Shown here piece after piece: positions 25,334-34,231 of a DNA stretch of 45,311 nt (position 1 is the first letter of the stretch; every line of letters begins with the position of its first letter). The DNA lies in the NCBI GenBank assembly GCA_028277185.1, contig JANQGQ010000032.1, forward strand, positions 1 to 45,311, in the 5' to 3' direction. The notes beneath the pieces were generated by a model. That model saw nothing but the letters and a program-made list of their open reading frames with translations. It was not told the DNA's origin and ran no database searches. A program made the translations under genes and the position numbers. This stretch comes from Woeseiaceae bacterium (lineage in GTDB: Bacteria > Pseudomonadota > Gammaproteobacteria > Steroidobacterales > Woeseiaceae).

Positions 25334-27667
25334 TCAAAAGCGTGTCGTAAATGAAATGCCCCACTCGCGCGGCCGGCTGTAGTACGCCTCGGTTGCGCCG
25401 AGACCCCGGACATCGACGCCGTTGGTCATATAGATTTCGTCGGTGATGTTAGTGACGAATGCGGCGAGTTCCCAGTCGGCGCCGCCGGGCACGAGCGTGA
25501 CCCGGCCGTTCCACTGCCAGTACGCCTCCGTGACCAGGTCTTCGAAGTTCTGCACGGAGCGCTGTATGTCGTCTTTGTAAGCGACGTCGGTGAAAAAGAT
25601 CAGCTGCGATCCTGCATTGCCGATGTCACGAGCGTATTCGAGGGCTCCGTTGAACGTGACCGACGGCGACTGGATGAACTCGTTATCCAGCGTTGCGGTC
25701 CCCGCGTCGATAACGTCCTGACCGAGCTCGGTGAACTCCGTGTCCAGAAGACCGACGCCGGCGACGATCAGCACCGAGTCGACGGGCGAGTAAGTGAACT
25801 CGAACTCGGCGCCCGTGATTTCCCCTTCGCCCGCGTTGTTGATCGTCGTGTCGACCGTATTCGTGCCGTCGGGCAGCGTCACTTCGGTTACGGCGATGAG
25901 CTGAATGTCTTCGTACTCGGAGAAAAACGCCGCCGCGTTGAACGTCGCCCGGCCGTCCAGCAGCGACGTCTTGAACCCGACCTCGAAAGTCCGGATGGTC
26001 TCGGGGTCGAAACGCTGCGGCTCGACGCCAGCGGTGAGTGTCCTGGGGTTCCAGCCGCCGGCCTTGAAGCCTTCCGCCACGCTGGCGTACAGCAGCTGGT
26101 CGTCGCTGAGGTTGTACTCGAGGCCGATCTTGGGCAGGAACTCGTTCCAGCTGTCTTCGAGCTCGATGCGAGGGATGACCGGCGTGCCCGAGAAGATCCG
26201 ATCGAGCTGATAGATGTACTCCTTCTCGTCGCGGTTGTAGCGGCCGCCGACGGTAAGACCGAGCCGGTCGGTGAAGAAGTACGTGGCTTCGCCGAAAACG
26301 GCGAGCGAGACCGTGTCGATGTGCGTATCGGTCAGGAGAGAAATGTCGAGACCGATAGCGTCCAGGACGTCGGCTCCCAGAAGCGGTGCCCGGAAGCTGT
26401 TTCGACCGCGCTCGTTGATACCGTAGACGCCGACGATCCAGGGGAAGCGCCCGTCCAGAGCGTCGCCGGATAGCTGCAGCTCCTGGCTGAGCTGATAAGT
26501 CTTCTCGTCGATAGCCACCGTGAATACCGGGAACGGGGTGTGGTCGCCGTCACGCTGCACGTCGATCTCGGCGGTCCGATAGCCGGTGATCGACTTGAAA
26601 TCGACTGCGCCGGAGCCCCATTCGACGGTCAGGCTGGCGCCGAACACTTCATTGTTGTCCCGCGTCTCCGAGGCGCCGCCCGACGAGAAATCGTCTGTGT
26701 CGTCGATACGGTTGACCCAGGCCGGGCCAAATACGTCGAAAGGCGCTTCGAGTCCGAACTCCTGAGCTATCGATGGTGCGACGATGCCGTTGATGAGATC
26801 GGGAATATCGCCGGGCCAGAAGCGGCGGAGTGCGCCGACCGGACCGGTACCTCGCTGCTCGCTATAGTCGACCTGTAGCAGAGCATCGAACGTATCCGAG
26901 GGTTGATACCGCAGCTGCACTCTGGCGGCGTCTTTGTTTTCCTCCCGGAGCACTTTCCCGGTCACGCTCTGTGTGCCGTAGCCGTCCCGGCTGCGCGACA
27001 TTCCCGATATCTTCAGGAACAAATCGTCGGACAAGCGCGCATCGTAGTTGCCCATCAGGTCTATACGATCGAAACTGCCGACCGTGAGATCGAGGTCGCC
27101 GCCGCCTTCGCCGGTCGGTTTCTTGGTAATGACGTTTATCGCACCACCAATCGTGTTCTTGCCGTACAGGGTGCCCTGCGGCCCCCGAAGCACCTCGACG
27201 CGCTCCACGTCCATGAAGCCGAAGTCACCGGCGGACGAGCGCGAGACGTAGATCCCGTCGAGGTAGACGCCAACGCCCGGATCGTTCGGAAAGGAGTAGT
27301 CTTCCTGACCGACGCCGCGAATGAAGAGCTGGGCGACGCTGCCGCCGCCGTCGACCCGGCCGTTGTTGAGCTCGATATTGGGAACGTAGTTGTTCAGATC
27401 GTTGAAACTCTCCAGTGAACGCGCCTTGATGGCCCCGGCGCTGAGCGCGGTTACCGAAAGCGGCGCGGATTGGAGAGTTTCTTCGCGCCGCCGGGACGTG
27501 ACGACGATTTCTTCGAGTGCACCGCTGGCGCCATCGTCGTCCTCCTGCGCGTTCGCCGTCCTCGTCTCGAGTACGCCAAGACAGGCGACGGCTGCGATCG
27601 ACGCGACTGCGCCGTGCCATCCGGACAGTGTCGCGACGGATCTGGTGGTCGTTGTAGCTTTCTTCAT
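25334..27667 (-). CDS. TonB-dependent outer-membrane receptor
   Basis: 777 residues. There is a signal peptide (positively charged start, hydrophobic core, probable cut after TANA near residue 40), then a TonB-box-like LEEIVVTSRRREE, the plug domain (RVEVLRGPQGTLYGKNTIGG) and a beta-barrel ending in aromatic SFTTRF, the normal outer-membrane terminus. No STN domain, so it is not a FecA-type transducer. This broad family takes up siderophores, but also many plant, aromatic or polymer-derived compounds in environmental proteobacteria; the neighbouring SDR, GMC and symporter genes favour a carbon source. It is about 90 bp downstream of a cupin gene on the same strand. Confidence 0.93.
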   Translation of the reverse strand: MKKATTTTRSVATLSGWHGAVASIAAVACLGVLETRTANAQEDDDGASGALEEIVVTSRRREETLQSAPLSVTALSAGAIKARSLESFNDLNNYVPNIELNNGRVDGGGSVAQLFIRGVGQEDYSFPNDPGVGVYLDGIYVSRSSAGDFGFMDVERVEVLRGPQGTLYGKNTIGGAINVITKKPTGEGGGDLDLTVGSFDRIDLMGNYDARLSDDLFLKISGMSRSRDGYGTQSVTGKVLREENKDAARVQLRYQPSDTFDALLQVDYSEQRGTGPVGALRRFWPGDIPDLINGIVAPSIAQEFGLEAPFDVFGPAWVNRIDDTDDFSSGGASETRDNNEVFGASLTVEWGSGAVDFKSITGYRTAEIDVQRDGDHTPFPVFTVAIDEKTYQLSQELQLSGDALDGRFPWIVGVYGINERGRNSFRAPLLGADVLDAIGLDISLLTDTHIDTVSLAVFGEATYFFTDRLGLTVGGRYNRDEKEYIYQLDRIFSGTPVIPRIELEDSWNEFLPKIGLEYNLSDDQLLYASVAEGFKAGGWNPRTLTAGVEPQRFDPETIRTFEVGFKTSLLDGRATFNAAAFFSEYEDIQLIAVTEVTLPDGTNTVDTTINNAGEGEITGAEFEFTYSPVDSVLIVAGVGLLDTEFTELGQDVIDAGTATLDNEFIQSPSVTFNGALEYARDIGNAGSQLIFFTDVAYKDDIQRSVQNFEDLVTEAYWQWNGRVTLVPGGADWELAAFVTNITDEIYMTNGVDVRGLGATEAYYSRPREWGISFTTRF

Positions 27668-27759
27668 GTGTTCCCCCTCTTTCGTACGGGAAGGCTCGAC
27701 GACTCAGCGATGGCGGGGTCGCTCGTCTTGGGTTTCGGTCAGATCGGAGCCGCGTCGGC

Positions 27760-28215
27760 TTATTGCCTGGTCTCCATCTTGATGCCGGTTGCGTGCTGGG
27801 CTTGAGCCTCTTCGGGCGTCAATGAGAAGAGGTGCTTGAAGTACTCGAGATCCTGTTTGAGTACGGACCCGTCAGGCAGGGGTACTTCCACGAACCGGTC
27901 GTCGGCGCTGGTCAATACAGCGAGGATCTTCGCGCCTTTGCTTGAAACAATCGGCGTGTGTTCGGTTCCGGGAGGTTCCAGCGCCCAGCTCCCGACGGGT
28001 AGTACGCCTTCCTCGTATTCCCATTCGCCTTCGAGCGTGTAAGCCACTGCGCCGGCATGATGCAAGTGCTGGGGGTAGACCGCATTAGGGCCGAACTTGA
28101 CGATGAGCACGATCTGCTTCTGCTGCTCGTCAACCGAGACGATCTTCATGAAGTTCTCGCCGTCGCCGTCGAGCGGCAACCACGGACGATCCTCGTCTTT
28201 CAGTACGCGCGTCAT
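27760..28215 (-). CDS. Cupin-domain protein (ChrR-like cupin) 1
   Basis: 151 residues, one cupin. Metal-binding elements are visible: QHLHHAGAVAYTLEGEWEYE (motif 1 with His pair and Glu) and GSWALEPPGTEH (motif 2 with His). The EPPGxxHTP signature matches ChrR-type and dihydroxyacetophenone-dioxygenase-like cupins. It lacks the zinc-binding anti-sigma domain of true ChrR, and no ECF sigma gene is nearby, so an enzymatic role on an aromatic or ketone intermediate is possible. The ATG at 28215 is preceded by GGGGGG; upstream lies a good promoter overlapped by a palindrome. It resembles the second cupin at 29119, about a kilobase away. Confidence 0.85.
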   Translation of the reverse strand: MTRVLKDEDRPWLPLDGDGENFMKIVSVDEQQKQIVLIVKFGPNAVYPQHLHHAGAVAYTLEGEWEYEEGVLPVGSWALEPPGTEHTPIVSSKGAKILAVLTSADDRFVEVPLPDGSVLKQDLEYFKHLFSLTPEEAQAQHATGIKMETRQ

Positions 28216-28276
28216 GACATTACCCCCCTGGTACGTCGCGTTGTCGAACCGGAAACGCCTTTCCGACTTCGAATCC

Positions 28277-28305
28277 AGCATATCGTGCGAGTACCAAACA
28301 ATCAA
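28277..28305 (-). promoter_or_regulatory. Sigma-70-like promoter for cupin 1 and downstream genes
   Basis: Read leftwards, TTGATT (complement of 28300-28305), a 17-nt spacer and TATGCT (complement of 28277-28282) make a good -35/-10 pair about 60 bp before the cupin ATG. The -35 box lies inside the palindrome at 28292-28315, so a repressor bound there would block it. It could drive the cupin, and possibly the TonB receptor and the following genes, as one transcript. Confidence 0.5.
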
Positions 28306-28315
28306 CCGTTTGGTA
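28292..28315. promoter_or_regulatory. Candidate TetR operator A
   Basis: TACCAAAC (28292-28299) and GTTTGGTA (28308-28315) are perfect 8-bp inverted arms with an 8-nt spacer, typical of a TetR-family site. The half-site ACCAAACAAT resembles those of the sites at 29621 and 34232. Here the two 10-bp half-sites are further apart (by about 4 bp) than in those sites, so regulation by the same protein is likely but not certain. Confidence 0.5.
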
Positions 28316-28501
28316 GAAACACCGAAACGGAGCGAAAGCGAGACGTCGCTTAGTTGTATTCGAGGTGAGATTGCCGCAGCGCACGGCAACGGGAACCGTT
28401 GCTTACGCAAATGTTACGCGGACAGCGTGGCTATACGAGACCAGATGCGATCTTGTTGCGGTAAATGGAACCGGGCGTTGCGTTGCCGCTGTTGCTTGCA
28501 G

Positions 28502-29122
28502 CTATTCGAGTGGTTTCCGGTAGAGCCCGATCATTTGCCGCGCCAACGTGGCCGGCTTTTTGCGTCCGGGGCGATACCACGTCAGAGTCCAGTTCAAGCT
28601 ACCGAGCAAGGCCAGTCGAAACAACTGCCGGCTCGTGCCCGACGGCAACGGCAGCTTGTTGACGAGTGAGACGAAGAAAGCCTCGTACTCGTCGCGTTGG
28701 GCGATCAGCGTGCTGCGCAACGGATCTTCGAAACCGCGCGTGAACTGCGGTGTCACGACGGGGCTGAACTCGTTCTTACCCAGCAGCGCCTCGAGATGGG
28801 CTTCGGCCGCTGCGGTCAGGCGATCCCAGGGGTCGTCCCCTGCCTTGGATACGGCTTTGCGTACGGCTTCCATGACCTGCAGCACGCCTTCTTTGTGCAC
28901 CGCAACGAGCAGCTCTTCCTTCGATGTGAAGTGGTAGTAGATGGAGCCGGGCAGCATTCCGACATCGCGGGCGATGTCACGAATAGACGTGCCCTCGTAG
29001 CCCCGCGATGCGAAACGCCTCGCCGCCGCCTCGAGAAGATCCTGGCGGCGGCTGTCTCCGCCGCGCGCCGTAGTCTTCCGGCGCGCTTCAGGTTCGGCAG
29101 TTCGAGTGCCTCTGTTCGTCAT
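28502..29122 (-). CDS. TetR/AcrR family transcriptional regulator
   Basis: 206 residues. The N-terminus is basic and unusually long before the HTH (about 20 extra residues rich in R/E). The HTH region reads YEGTSIRDIARDVGMLPGSI followed by YYHFTSKEELL at about 40-70, and the C-terminal domain is the effector-binding part. The start ATG overlaps the stop of the second cupin (ATGA), so cupin 2 and TetR form one transcript. Related palindromes occur upstream of this transcript, upstream of cupin 1 and between the acyl-CoA ligase and P450 genes, making this protein the best candidate local regulator. The effector is probably an intermediate of the pathway (inference). Confidence 0.9.
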   Translation of the reverse strand: MTNRGTRTAEPEARRKTTARGGDSRRQDLLEAAARRFASRGYEGTSIRDIARDVGMLPGSIYYHFTSKEELLVAVHKEGVLQVMEAVRKAVSKAGDDPWDRLTAAAEAHLEALLGKNEFSPVVTPQFTRGFEDPLRSTLIAQRDEYEAFFVSLVNKLPLPSGTSRQLFRLALLGSLNWTLTWYRPGRKKPATLARQMIGLYRKPLE

Positions 29123-29568
29123 AGGTACTGTTTGAAAAAGTCGAGGCTCAGAGTGCCGATTACGTTGTCGTCGTCATCCAGAATGGCCAGCATGTCCGGA
29201 CTTTCACCCTGGAAGCTCCCGTACACGACCATGCCCTGATCAGTGGAGTAGGGGGTATGAGCGCTGCCCGGAGGTTCGTAGGAATAAGTGCCCGGGAAGT
29301 GCAGCTCCTCGCCTTCCCGGTATCCCCAGAGTCCTTCGAGCGTGAAGGCTACGGCGGTGCACAAGTGGGTGTGCTTCGCGAACTCGCAGTTCGGGTCCTG
29401 CTTGAAGAGAAAGTCGACGCGGTTCCGTTTCTCGTCGAGAGCGAGGACCTTTATGTAGTTCCCGGGCTGTCCATCGACCTCTTTCCAGTCGACCAGCGCG
29501 CTGTTGACGTTCTGGATCTCGCCGAACGTCGTTCTGGCCGTGCTCTCAAGGATGTTCGTTGCGGTCAT
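29119..29568 (-). CDS. Cupin-domain protein (ChrR-like cupin) 2
   Basis: 149 residues, one cupin. Metal-site elements are FAKHTHLCTAVAFTLEGLWG and GTYSYEPPGSAHTPYS, the same signature as cupin 1 and with similar overall layout (an N-terminal segment around NYIKVLALDEKRNRVDFLFK, and an end with DFFKQYL). It is upstream of and overlaps the TetR gene. Paired ChrR-like cupins in one locus may be an enzyme and a sensor or two enzymes acting on related compounds; the sequence alone does not say. A palindrome at 29621-29638 lies about 50 bp upstream of its start. Confidence 0.84.
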   Translation of the reverse strand: MTATNILESTARTTFGEIQNVNSALVDWKEVDGQPGNYIKVLALDEKRNRVDFLFKQDPNCEFAKHTHLCTAVAFTLEGLWGYREGEELHFPGTYSYEPPGSAHTPYSTDQGMVVYGSFQGESPDMLAILDDDDNVIGTLSLDFFKQYL

Positions 29569-29620
29569 GCGGTTTTTCTCCTGTCGCTACTAAGGATGCA
29601 GTATTGCCACTCGATAGTAC

Positions 29621-29638
29621 AACAAACGATCGCTTGTT
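29621..29638. promoter_or_regulatory. Candidate TetR operator B
   Basis: AACAAACGATCGCTTGTT is an 18-bp palindrome with one mismatch pair, in the divergent gap between the cupin 2-TetR transcript and the lipoprotein gene at 29724. It resembles the common TetR-type AACAAGCGATCGCTTGTT pattern. Leftwards it overlaps TTGTTG, a possible -35 box with TACTGC 16 nt further; rightwards it overlaps TTGTTA. A bound repressor could control both directions, including its own gene. Confidence 0.6.
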
Positions 29639-29723
29639 AGGAGGGTGGGCGAACTGCTAGCATCCTTGTCCGGACGAGCGGGAGCCGGGGCTACGCTTCA
29701 GCAAAAGTGATCGGGAGATGAGC

Positions 29724-31367
29724 ATGCGACTAATGGATCTGGGCCTTCTCTTGAGCGGTGTCCTGCTTCTCGCAGCTTGCGGCCGCGCGAACGGGCCTGC
29801 CGGTGGCGGTGCTCCGGCAGAGCAGCCGGAAGCGGCTGACGCGGGTAAGGCCATCAGCGGTATCGTGGTGGACGCCGACGGCGTACCCGTAAAAGCAGCC
29901 TGGGTGACCGCGATTGCCGGAGATCGCCGGGTTACGGTTTTCTCTAACGCAAAGGGCGAGTTCAGCTTGCCCGCAACCGGCGCCGCCAGTCTCGAAGTGC
30001 GTGCGATCGGCAAAGCAGCCGCAACGCTTGCGTCGCCGAGGGACGGTGCGCGCGTAATGCTCGGGTCGGCCGACGACCCATTCGCGCTCGTGCCGAGCAG
30101 CTACTGGCTCGCCCTGTTGCCCGAGGGCTTTGCGCGCCAGGAGTTCGTGCTCAACTGCGGCACCTGCCACGGCATCGCGAAGAGCCGGATAACGCTCAAC
30201 GGTCAGTACCGTGATGAGACGGGCTGGGCCGCTGGTATCGCGATGATGCGCGCGATGGACGCCTACAGCGTCATACCGCCCGATTTCGACGATAGCTGGT
30301 ATGCGGCCTGGTTGGCCGAGCATCTCAGTGAAGACAAGCTGGCCAGCCTCGCGCTCCCGGAGCCGCCCGCCGACGATCTGCTCGAGCGTCTCGTCATTAC
30401 CGAGTACGAGCTGCCCCAGGCGGACTCACTGCCGCACGATCTCGTCATCGGTCCCGACGGCCTCATCTGGATCACGGCGTTTTTCTACGATCAGATGTGG
30501 GCGCTCGATCCGGTCGACGGCAGCTATCGAAAAATCGATATCGACGACGACCCGGAGGTCGTCGCGCAGGCGCGCGCGCTCAAGTTCGGCGACGACGGCA
30601 GGCTGTGGATCGTCAACGGCGGTACCAATGCCGTCATTCGCCTCGACACGGCAAGCGGGGAGTACGAAGAGTTCGACGTGCAGATGTACGCGCACAGCCT
30701 CGATCTGGACACGAAGGGCAACGTCTGGGTGAACGACTATTTCGCGAAACAGGAAAGAATCGCGAAGGTCGATGCCGCGACGGGCGAGGTGACGATCGTC
30801 GGTGTGCCCGAAGCTAACCGGCCGGCAACCGAGGGCATACCGCTGCCTTACGGCCTGCAGGTGGACAGGCAGGATCGCCTGTTCAGCACTCAGCTGGCCG
30901 CCAACACGCTCGTGGTCTACGACACCAACACCGGCGAAGCCGAGCTCTACGAAATGCCGGTGGAAAACTCCGGGCCGCGGCGTCCGGGCATCGCGCCTGA
31001 CGGCAGCCTGTGGATTCCCGAGTTCAACACCGGCTACATCACGCGTTTCGATCCGGAGTCCGGGGCCTTCGAACGAGTCAACCTGGGGCTGCCGACGATG
31101 GGGGCCTACGACATCGAGGTCGATCAGAGCTCTGGCGCAGTGTGGATCACCGGATCGCTCGACTCCAGCCTGTTCCGCTACGATCCGGCCTCAGGCCGCA
31201 TCGACCGCATTCCGTTTCCGACGGAGCCGGCGTTCACGCGCCACCTCGCGATCGACAAGGAAAACGGCGACGTGTGGTCGGCCTATTCCTCGCTGCCGGC
31301 GGCGACGCCGCGCGTCGTCCGCGTACAGATTCTCCCCGAGACGGAAACGGTGGCGGCTGCGCGCTGA
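29724..31367 (+). CDS. Lipoprotein with carboxypeptidase-regulatory-like, cytochrome-c-like and Vgb/SMP-30-type beta-propeller domains
   Basis: 547 residues, exported lipoprotein: lipobox LLAAC with Cys19. Order: a small beta-sandwich (about 42-105; GKAISGIVVDADGVPVKAAW), a single CxxCH haem-binding motif at Cys145-Cys148-His149 in LNCGTCHG, and from about 225 a propeller with repeats such as HDLVIGPDGLIWITAF and PDGSLWIPEFNTGY, resembling virginiamycin B lyase/streptogramin lyase. Such haem-plus-propeller proteins are known in sets without assigned function. A periplasmic electron-transfer or lyase role is possible. The ATG at 29724 has GGGAG 6 nt upstream; an ATG at 29718 is too close to it. 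It is divergent from cupin 2 and shares its operator region. Confidence 0.85.
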   Translation: MRLMDLGLLLSGVLLLAACGRANGPAGGGAPAEQPEAADAGKAISGIVVDADGVPVKAAWVTAIAGDRRVTVFSNAKGEFSLPATGAASLEVRAIGKAAATLASPRDGARVMLGSADDPFALVPSSYWLALLPEGFARQEFVLNCGTCHGIAKSRITLNGQYRDETGWAAGIAMMRAMDAYSVIPPDFDDSWYAAWLAEHLSEDKLASLALPEPPADDLLERLVITEYELPQADSLPHDLVIGPDGLIWITAFFYDQMWALDPVDGSYRKIDIDDDPEVVAQARALKFGDDGRLWIVNGGTNAVIRLDTASGEYEEFDVQMYAHSLDLDTKGNVWVNDYFAKQERIAKVDAATGEVTIVGVPEANRPATEGIPLPYGLQVDRQDRLFSTQLAANTLVVYDTNTGEAELYEMPVENSGPRRPGIAPDGSLWIPEFNTGYITRFDPESGAFERVNLGLPTMGAYDIEVDQSSGAVWITGSLDSSLFRYDPASGRIDRIPFPTEPAFTRHLAIDKENGDVWSAYSSLPAATPRVVRVQILPETETVAAAR

Positions 31368-31372
31368 GGCGA

Positions 31373-32626
31373 TCAGCCGGCGCCGCGCAGGATCACGACG
31401 GAACAGGCGGCTTCGTCGAAACCGACTACGCCGCCGCCGTTCTCGGCCAGCGCGACGCGGGCGCCCGGCACCTGACGCTCACCGGCCTCGCCGCGTAGCT
31501 GTTCGGTGAGCTCGCTGATCATGGACAGCCCGGTCGCACCGACCGGGTGGCCCTTCGACACGAGTCCACCCGACGTGTTGATGGGGATGTCGCCGCCCAG
31601 GCTGGTCGCGCCGCCGGCAACGAACGGGCCGCCTTCGCCGCGCCCGCAAAAGCCGAGCATCTCTGCCTGATAGATTTCGCTGAACGACGTAGCGTCGTGC
31701 ACTTCGGCGACGTCGATGTCTCTGGGCCCGACGCCGGCCATCGCGTAGGCACGTTCGGCGGCCAGCTTCGACAAGCCGTCTTCGTCGAGTGCGCGATACT
31801 TGCCGCTGCTCTGGCCGAAGCCGGCGACGAGGACGGCGCGTTCGCGCACGTGCTGCGGCAGACCTTGCAGGCGTCGCTCGGAAACGAGGAGCGCCGCGGC
31901 GGCTCCGTCGCCGATCGGTGCGCACATGGCCCGCGTCAGCGGCCAGGAGACCGGTCGGTCGTTCAGAACCTCCTCGACCGTGAGCGGAAAGCGGTACTGC
32001 GCTCGCGGGTTGTGCTGAGCAATCGTATGGTTCTTGGCCGCACCCGCCGCAATCTGTTCCCGGGTCGTGCCGTAGCGCTGCATGTGATACGCCGCCTGCA
32101 TGGCGTAGGTGTCCATGAACACGGTGCGGTTGTCGCCGGGTTCGAACGGGATGCCCGCCTCGCTGCCGGCATCGGCGTAGTACTGCCGCCACTCCCCGGG
32201 ATCGTACTGGTCGATACCGCCGTCGAAGATTGCGGCGGTACGTTCGGCGTGCTCCGGATACCAGGTCTTCTCGACGCCGAAGGCGATCGCGGTCTCGGCA
32301 ATGCCGGCGGCGATATCTTTCCACGCGCCGGTAAACGCAAGCGACGCCGTCGCGCAGCCGGCCTCGACGTTCGTGACGGGAATCCGCTCCGGAAACCGGC
32401 CTTCGCTGATCAGCGGCGTCAGACAGACCTGTCCGCGGATGCTCCCCTGGCCGTCGACCCACATGCCGCAGTTGCCGAACCACGCCGAGTCGATGCCGTC
32501 CCCGCCGTCCATCCCGGCGTCGGCGAGTACGCCCGTGTACGCTTCGCGCGTGAGGTCCTTGAGACTGTCGTCCGCGCGCTTGCCGAACGCCGTGCTGAAC
32601 GCGCCGGCCACATAGACGCGCGGCAT
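31373..32626 (-). CDS. Thiolase (acetyl-CoA acetyltransferase/SCP-x type)
   Basis: 417 residues. The nucleophilic cysteine is in NVEAGCATAS (Cys91); GLVSKGHPVGATGLSMI holds the catalytic His. The usual C-terminal CxGGG is replaced by ENGGGVVGFDEAACSVVIL, a form seen in the SCP-x-like thiolase branch, which degrades branched or cyclic side chains. The ATG at 32626 overlaps the acyl-CoA ligase stop (TGATG), so the two are one transcript. It should carry out the final thiolytic step for the acid activated by the ligase. Confidence 0.9.
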   Translation of the reverse strand: MPRVYVAGAFSTAFGKRADDSLKDLTREAYTGVLADAGMDGGDGIDSAWFGNCGMWVDGQGSIRGQVCLTPLISEGRFPERIPVTNVEAGCATASLAFTGAWKDIAAGIAETAIAFGVEKTWYPEHAERTAAIFDGGIDQYDPGEWRQYYADAGSEAGIPFEPGDNRTVFMDTYAMQAAYHMQRYGTTREQIAAGAAKNHTIAQHNPRAQYRFPLTVEEVLNDRPVSWPLTRAMCAPIGDGAAAALLVSERRLQGLPQHVRERAVLVAGFGQSSGKYRALDEDGLSKLAAERAYAMAGVGPRDIDVAEVHDATSFSEIYQAEMLGFCGRGEGGPFVAGGATSLGGDIPINTSGGLVSKGHPVGATGLSMISELTEQLRGEAGERQVPGARVALAENGGGVVGFDEAACSVVILRGAG

Positions 32627-34185
32627 CAGGAGGCGTCCTCCCAGTAGGGTTCGCGCAGCTCGCGCTTGAGCACCTTGCCGAGCGCATTGCGCGGCAGCTC
32701 GTCGCGAACCTCCAGCCCGACCAGCCGCTGAGTCTTGGCGAGGCGCTCGTTGGCCCATTCGCGAAGCCCGTCCGTGTCGATCTTCGCCCCGGGCCTCGCC
32801 ACGACCATCGCCAGCGGCGCCTCACCCCACTTTGGGTGCGGGATACCGATGACGGCGACGTCCGAGACGTCCTCGTGCCGTCCGACGAGCGCTTCGATGT
32901 CCTTCGGGAACACATTGAAACCGCCGGAGACTATCATGTCCTTCTTGCGGTCGAGGATGTAGAGAAAACCGTCGTCGTCGAGTTTGCCCACGTCGCCGCT
33001 CCGCAGAAAGCTCCTGCCTTCGGCGTCCTTCCAGATCAGTTCGGCCGTTGCCTCGGGGCGCTTGTAGTAGCCTTTCATGAGGCCTTTCCCATAGCCTGCA
33101 ATTTCGCCAACTTCGCCGCGCGCCAGACGTTTGCCGTCATCATCGAGGATTGCGAGTTCGAAGCCGAGCACCGGCGTGCCTACCGAGCCCGTGCGGTCGC
33201 GGACCTCCTCGGGGCGGATGATCGTCGCAAAGCCCTCGCTGAATCCATACAGTTCGTAGAGCCCGGGGCCCATGCGCTCGAGGATTTCTTCTTTGGTGTC
33301 GGCTCTGAGCGGCGACCCGGCGGATACCATCGTCTCGAGCGAGCTCAGGTCGTAGTCGTCGAATTCCGGGTGCTCGAGGGCCGTGATGAACTGCGTGGGC
33401 ACCATGAACGTGTGCGTGACGCGTTCTTTGGCGATGAGTTCGAGCAGCGATGCCGGCGAGAACTGCTCCATGATGACGATCGTGGCCCCGAGCAGCATCG
33501 GCGGCAGCAGCATGAACCAGGTGCCGTTGGAATACAGCGAGGTCGTTGCAAGCGCTACCGAATTGCGCGTGAAGCGCATCTCGACCGCGTTCGAATATGA
33601 CCAGTGCAGGCGCGCCTTGTGCGTCTGCACGATGCCTTTCGGAACGCCCGTGGTCCCGGACGAGTAGATGATGTTGAACTCGTCGTCCATGCGGTAGTCG
33701 ACGGCGGGATTTTGGGTTCTGCCCGCATCCAGCCAGCCGTCGAACGCCTGCCAGCCTTCCGCCTCGAAGCCGACCGCAATCCGCTTGTCGTCCCCGACCT
33801 TGCCGATTCGTCCGCCCGACGATTCGACGAGGTGCCTGAGCGACGCCGACACAAACAGCATCCGTGCGTCGGAGTCGTCCACGAGCCCGGCAACCTGCTC
33901 CGCGGTGAGCAATCCGCTGATCGGGACCATGCACGCGCCGGCTTTGCTGATGCCGTACATAATCACGAACATCTCGATCGAGTTGCTCATAAGCACGGCG
34001 ACTTTGTCGCCCTTGTCGATGCCGGCGGAAATCAGGGTATTGGCTACTTCGTTCAGCCGGTCGTTGAGTTCGCCCCAGGTGAGACGTTCGCTGCCGCAGA
34101 CGACCGCCGTCCTGGCGGGATAGTATTCGGCGTGGCTTGCCCACACGCGTGGCAAGTGCAGTTCGGCATCGTCCAGGTGCAACAT
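32626..34185 (-). CDS. Acyl-CoA ligase (class I AMP-forming)
   Basis: 519 residues, ANL superfamily. ATP-binding loop IIYSSGTTGVPKGIV, the adenylate segment ELYGFSEGFATI, the hinge region SGDVGKLDDDGFLYILDRKK and the C-terminal lysine in RNALGKVLKREL are all present, so it should be active. The start ATG 34185 follows GGAG with 7-nt spacing; a longer frame from 34236 adds 17 residues over the promoter region. It activates a carboxylic acid; size and motifs fit medium-chain or cyclic acids but do not tell. Divergent from the P450 gene, with a shared palindrome between. No aryl-CoA ligase is seen in the aminobenzoyl-CoA-type operon, but this enzyme is unlikely to serve it. Confidence 0.92.
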   Translation of the reverse strand: MLHLDDAELHLPRVWASHAEYYPARTAVVCGSERLTWGELNDRLNEVANTLISAGIDKGDKVAVLMSNSIEMFVIMYGISKAGACMVPISGLLTAEQVAGLVDDSDARMLFVSASLRHLVESSGGRIGKVGDDKRIAVGFEAEGWQAFDGWLDAGRTQNPAVDYRMDDEFNIIYSSGTTGVPKGIVQTHKARLHWSYSNAVEMRFTRNSVALATTSLYSNGTWFMLLPPMLLGATIVIMEQFSPASLLELIAKERVTHTFMVPTQFITALEHPEFDDYDLSSLETMVSAGSPLRADTKEEILERMGPGLYELYGFSEGFATIIRPEEVRDRTGSVGTPVLGFELAILDDDGKRLARGEVGEIAGYGKGLMKGYYKRPEATAELIWKDAEGRSFLRSGDVGKLDDDGFLYILDRKKDMIVSGGFNVFPKDIEALVGRHEDVSDVAVIGIPHPKWGEAPLAMVVARPGAKIDTDGLREWANERLAKTQRLVGLEVRDELPRNALGKVLKRELREPYWEDAS

Positions 34186-34231
34186 CACAACGCTCCGTCG
34201 ATCGCGGGCAAATCGTCTACGCAGTGATTCT

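Noticed and set aside
27760..29568. ChrR/anti-sigma factor system
   Set aside because: Neither cupin has the N-terminal zinc-binding domain, and no ECF sigma gene is present, so only the cupin fold is claimed.
31479..32915. Long arginine-rich frame antisense or out of frame to thiolase/ligase
   Set aside because: Same strand but wrong frame relative to two genes with full catalytic motifs; composition is that of a frame-shifted shadow.
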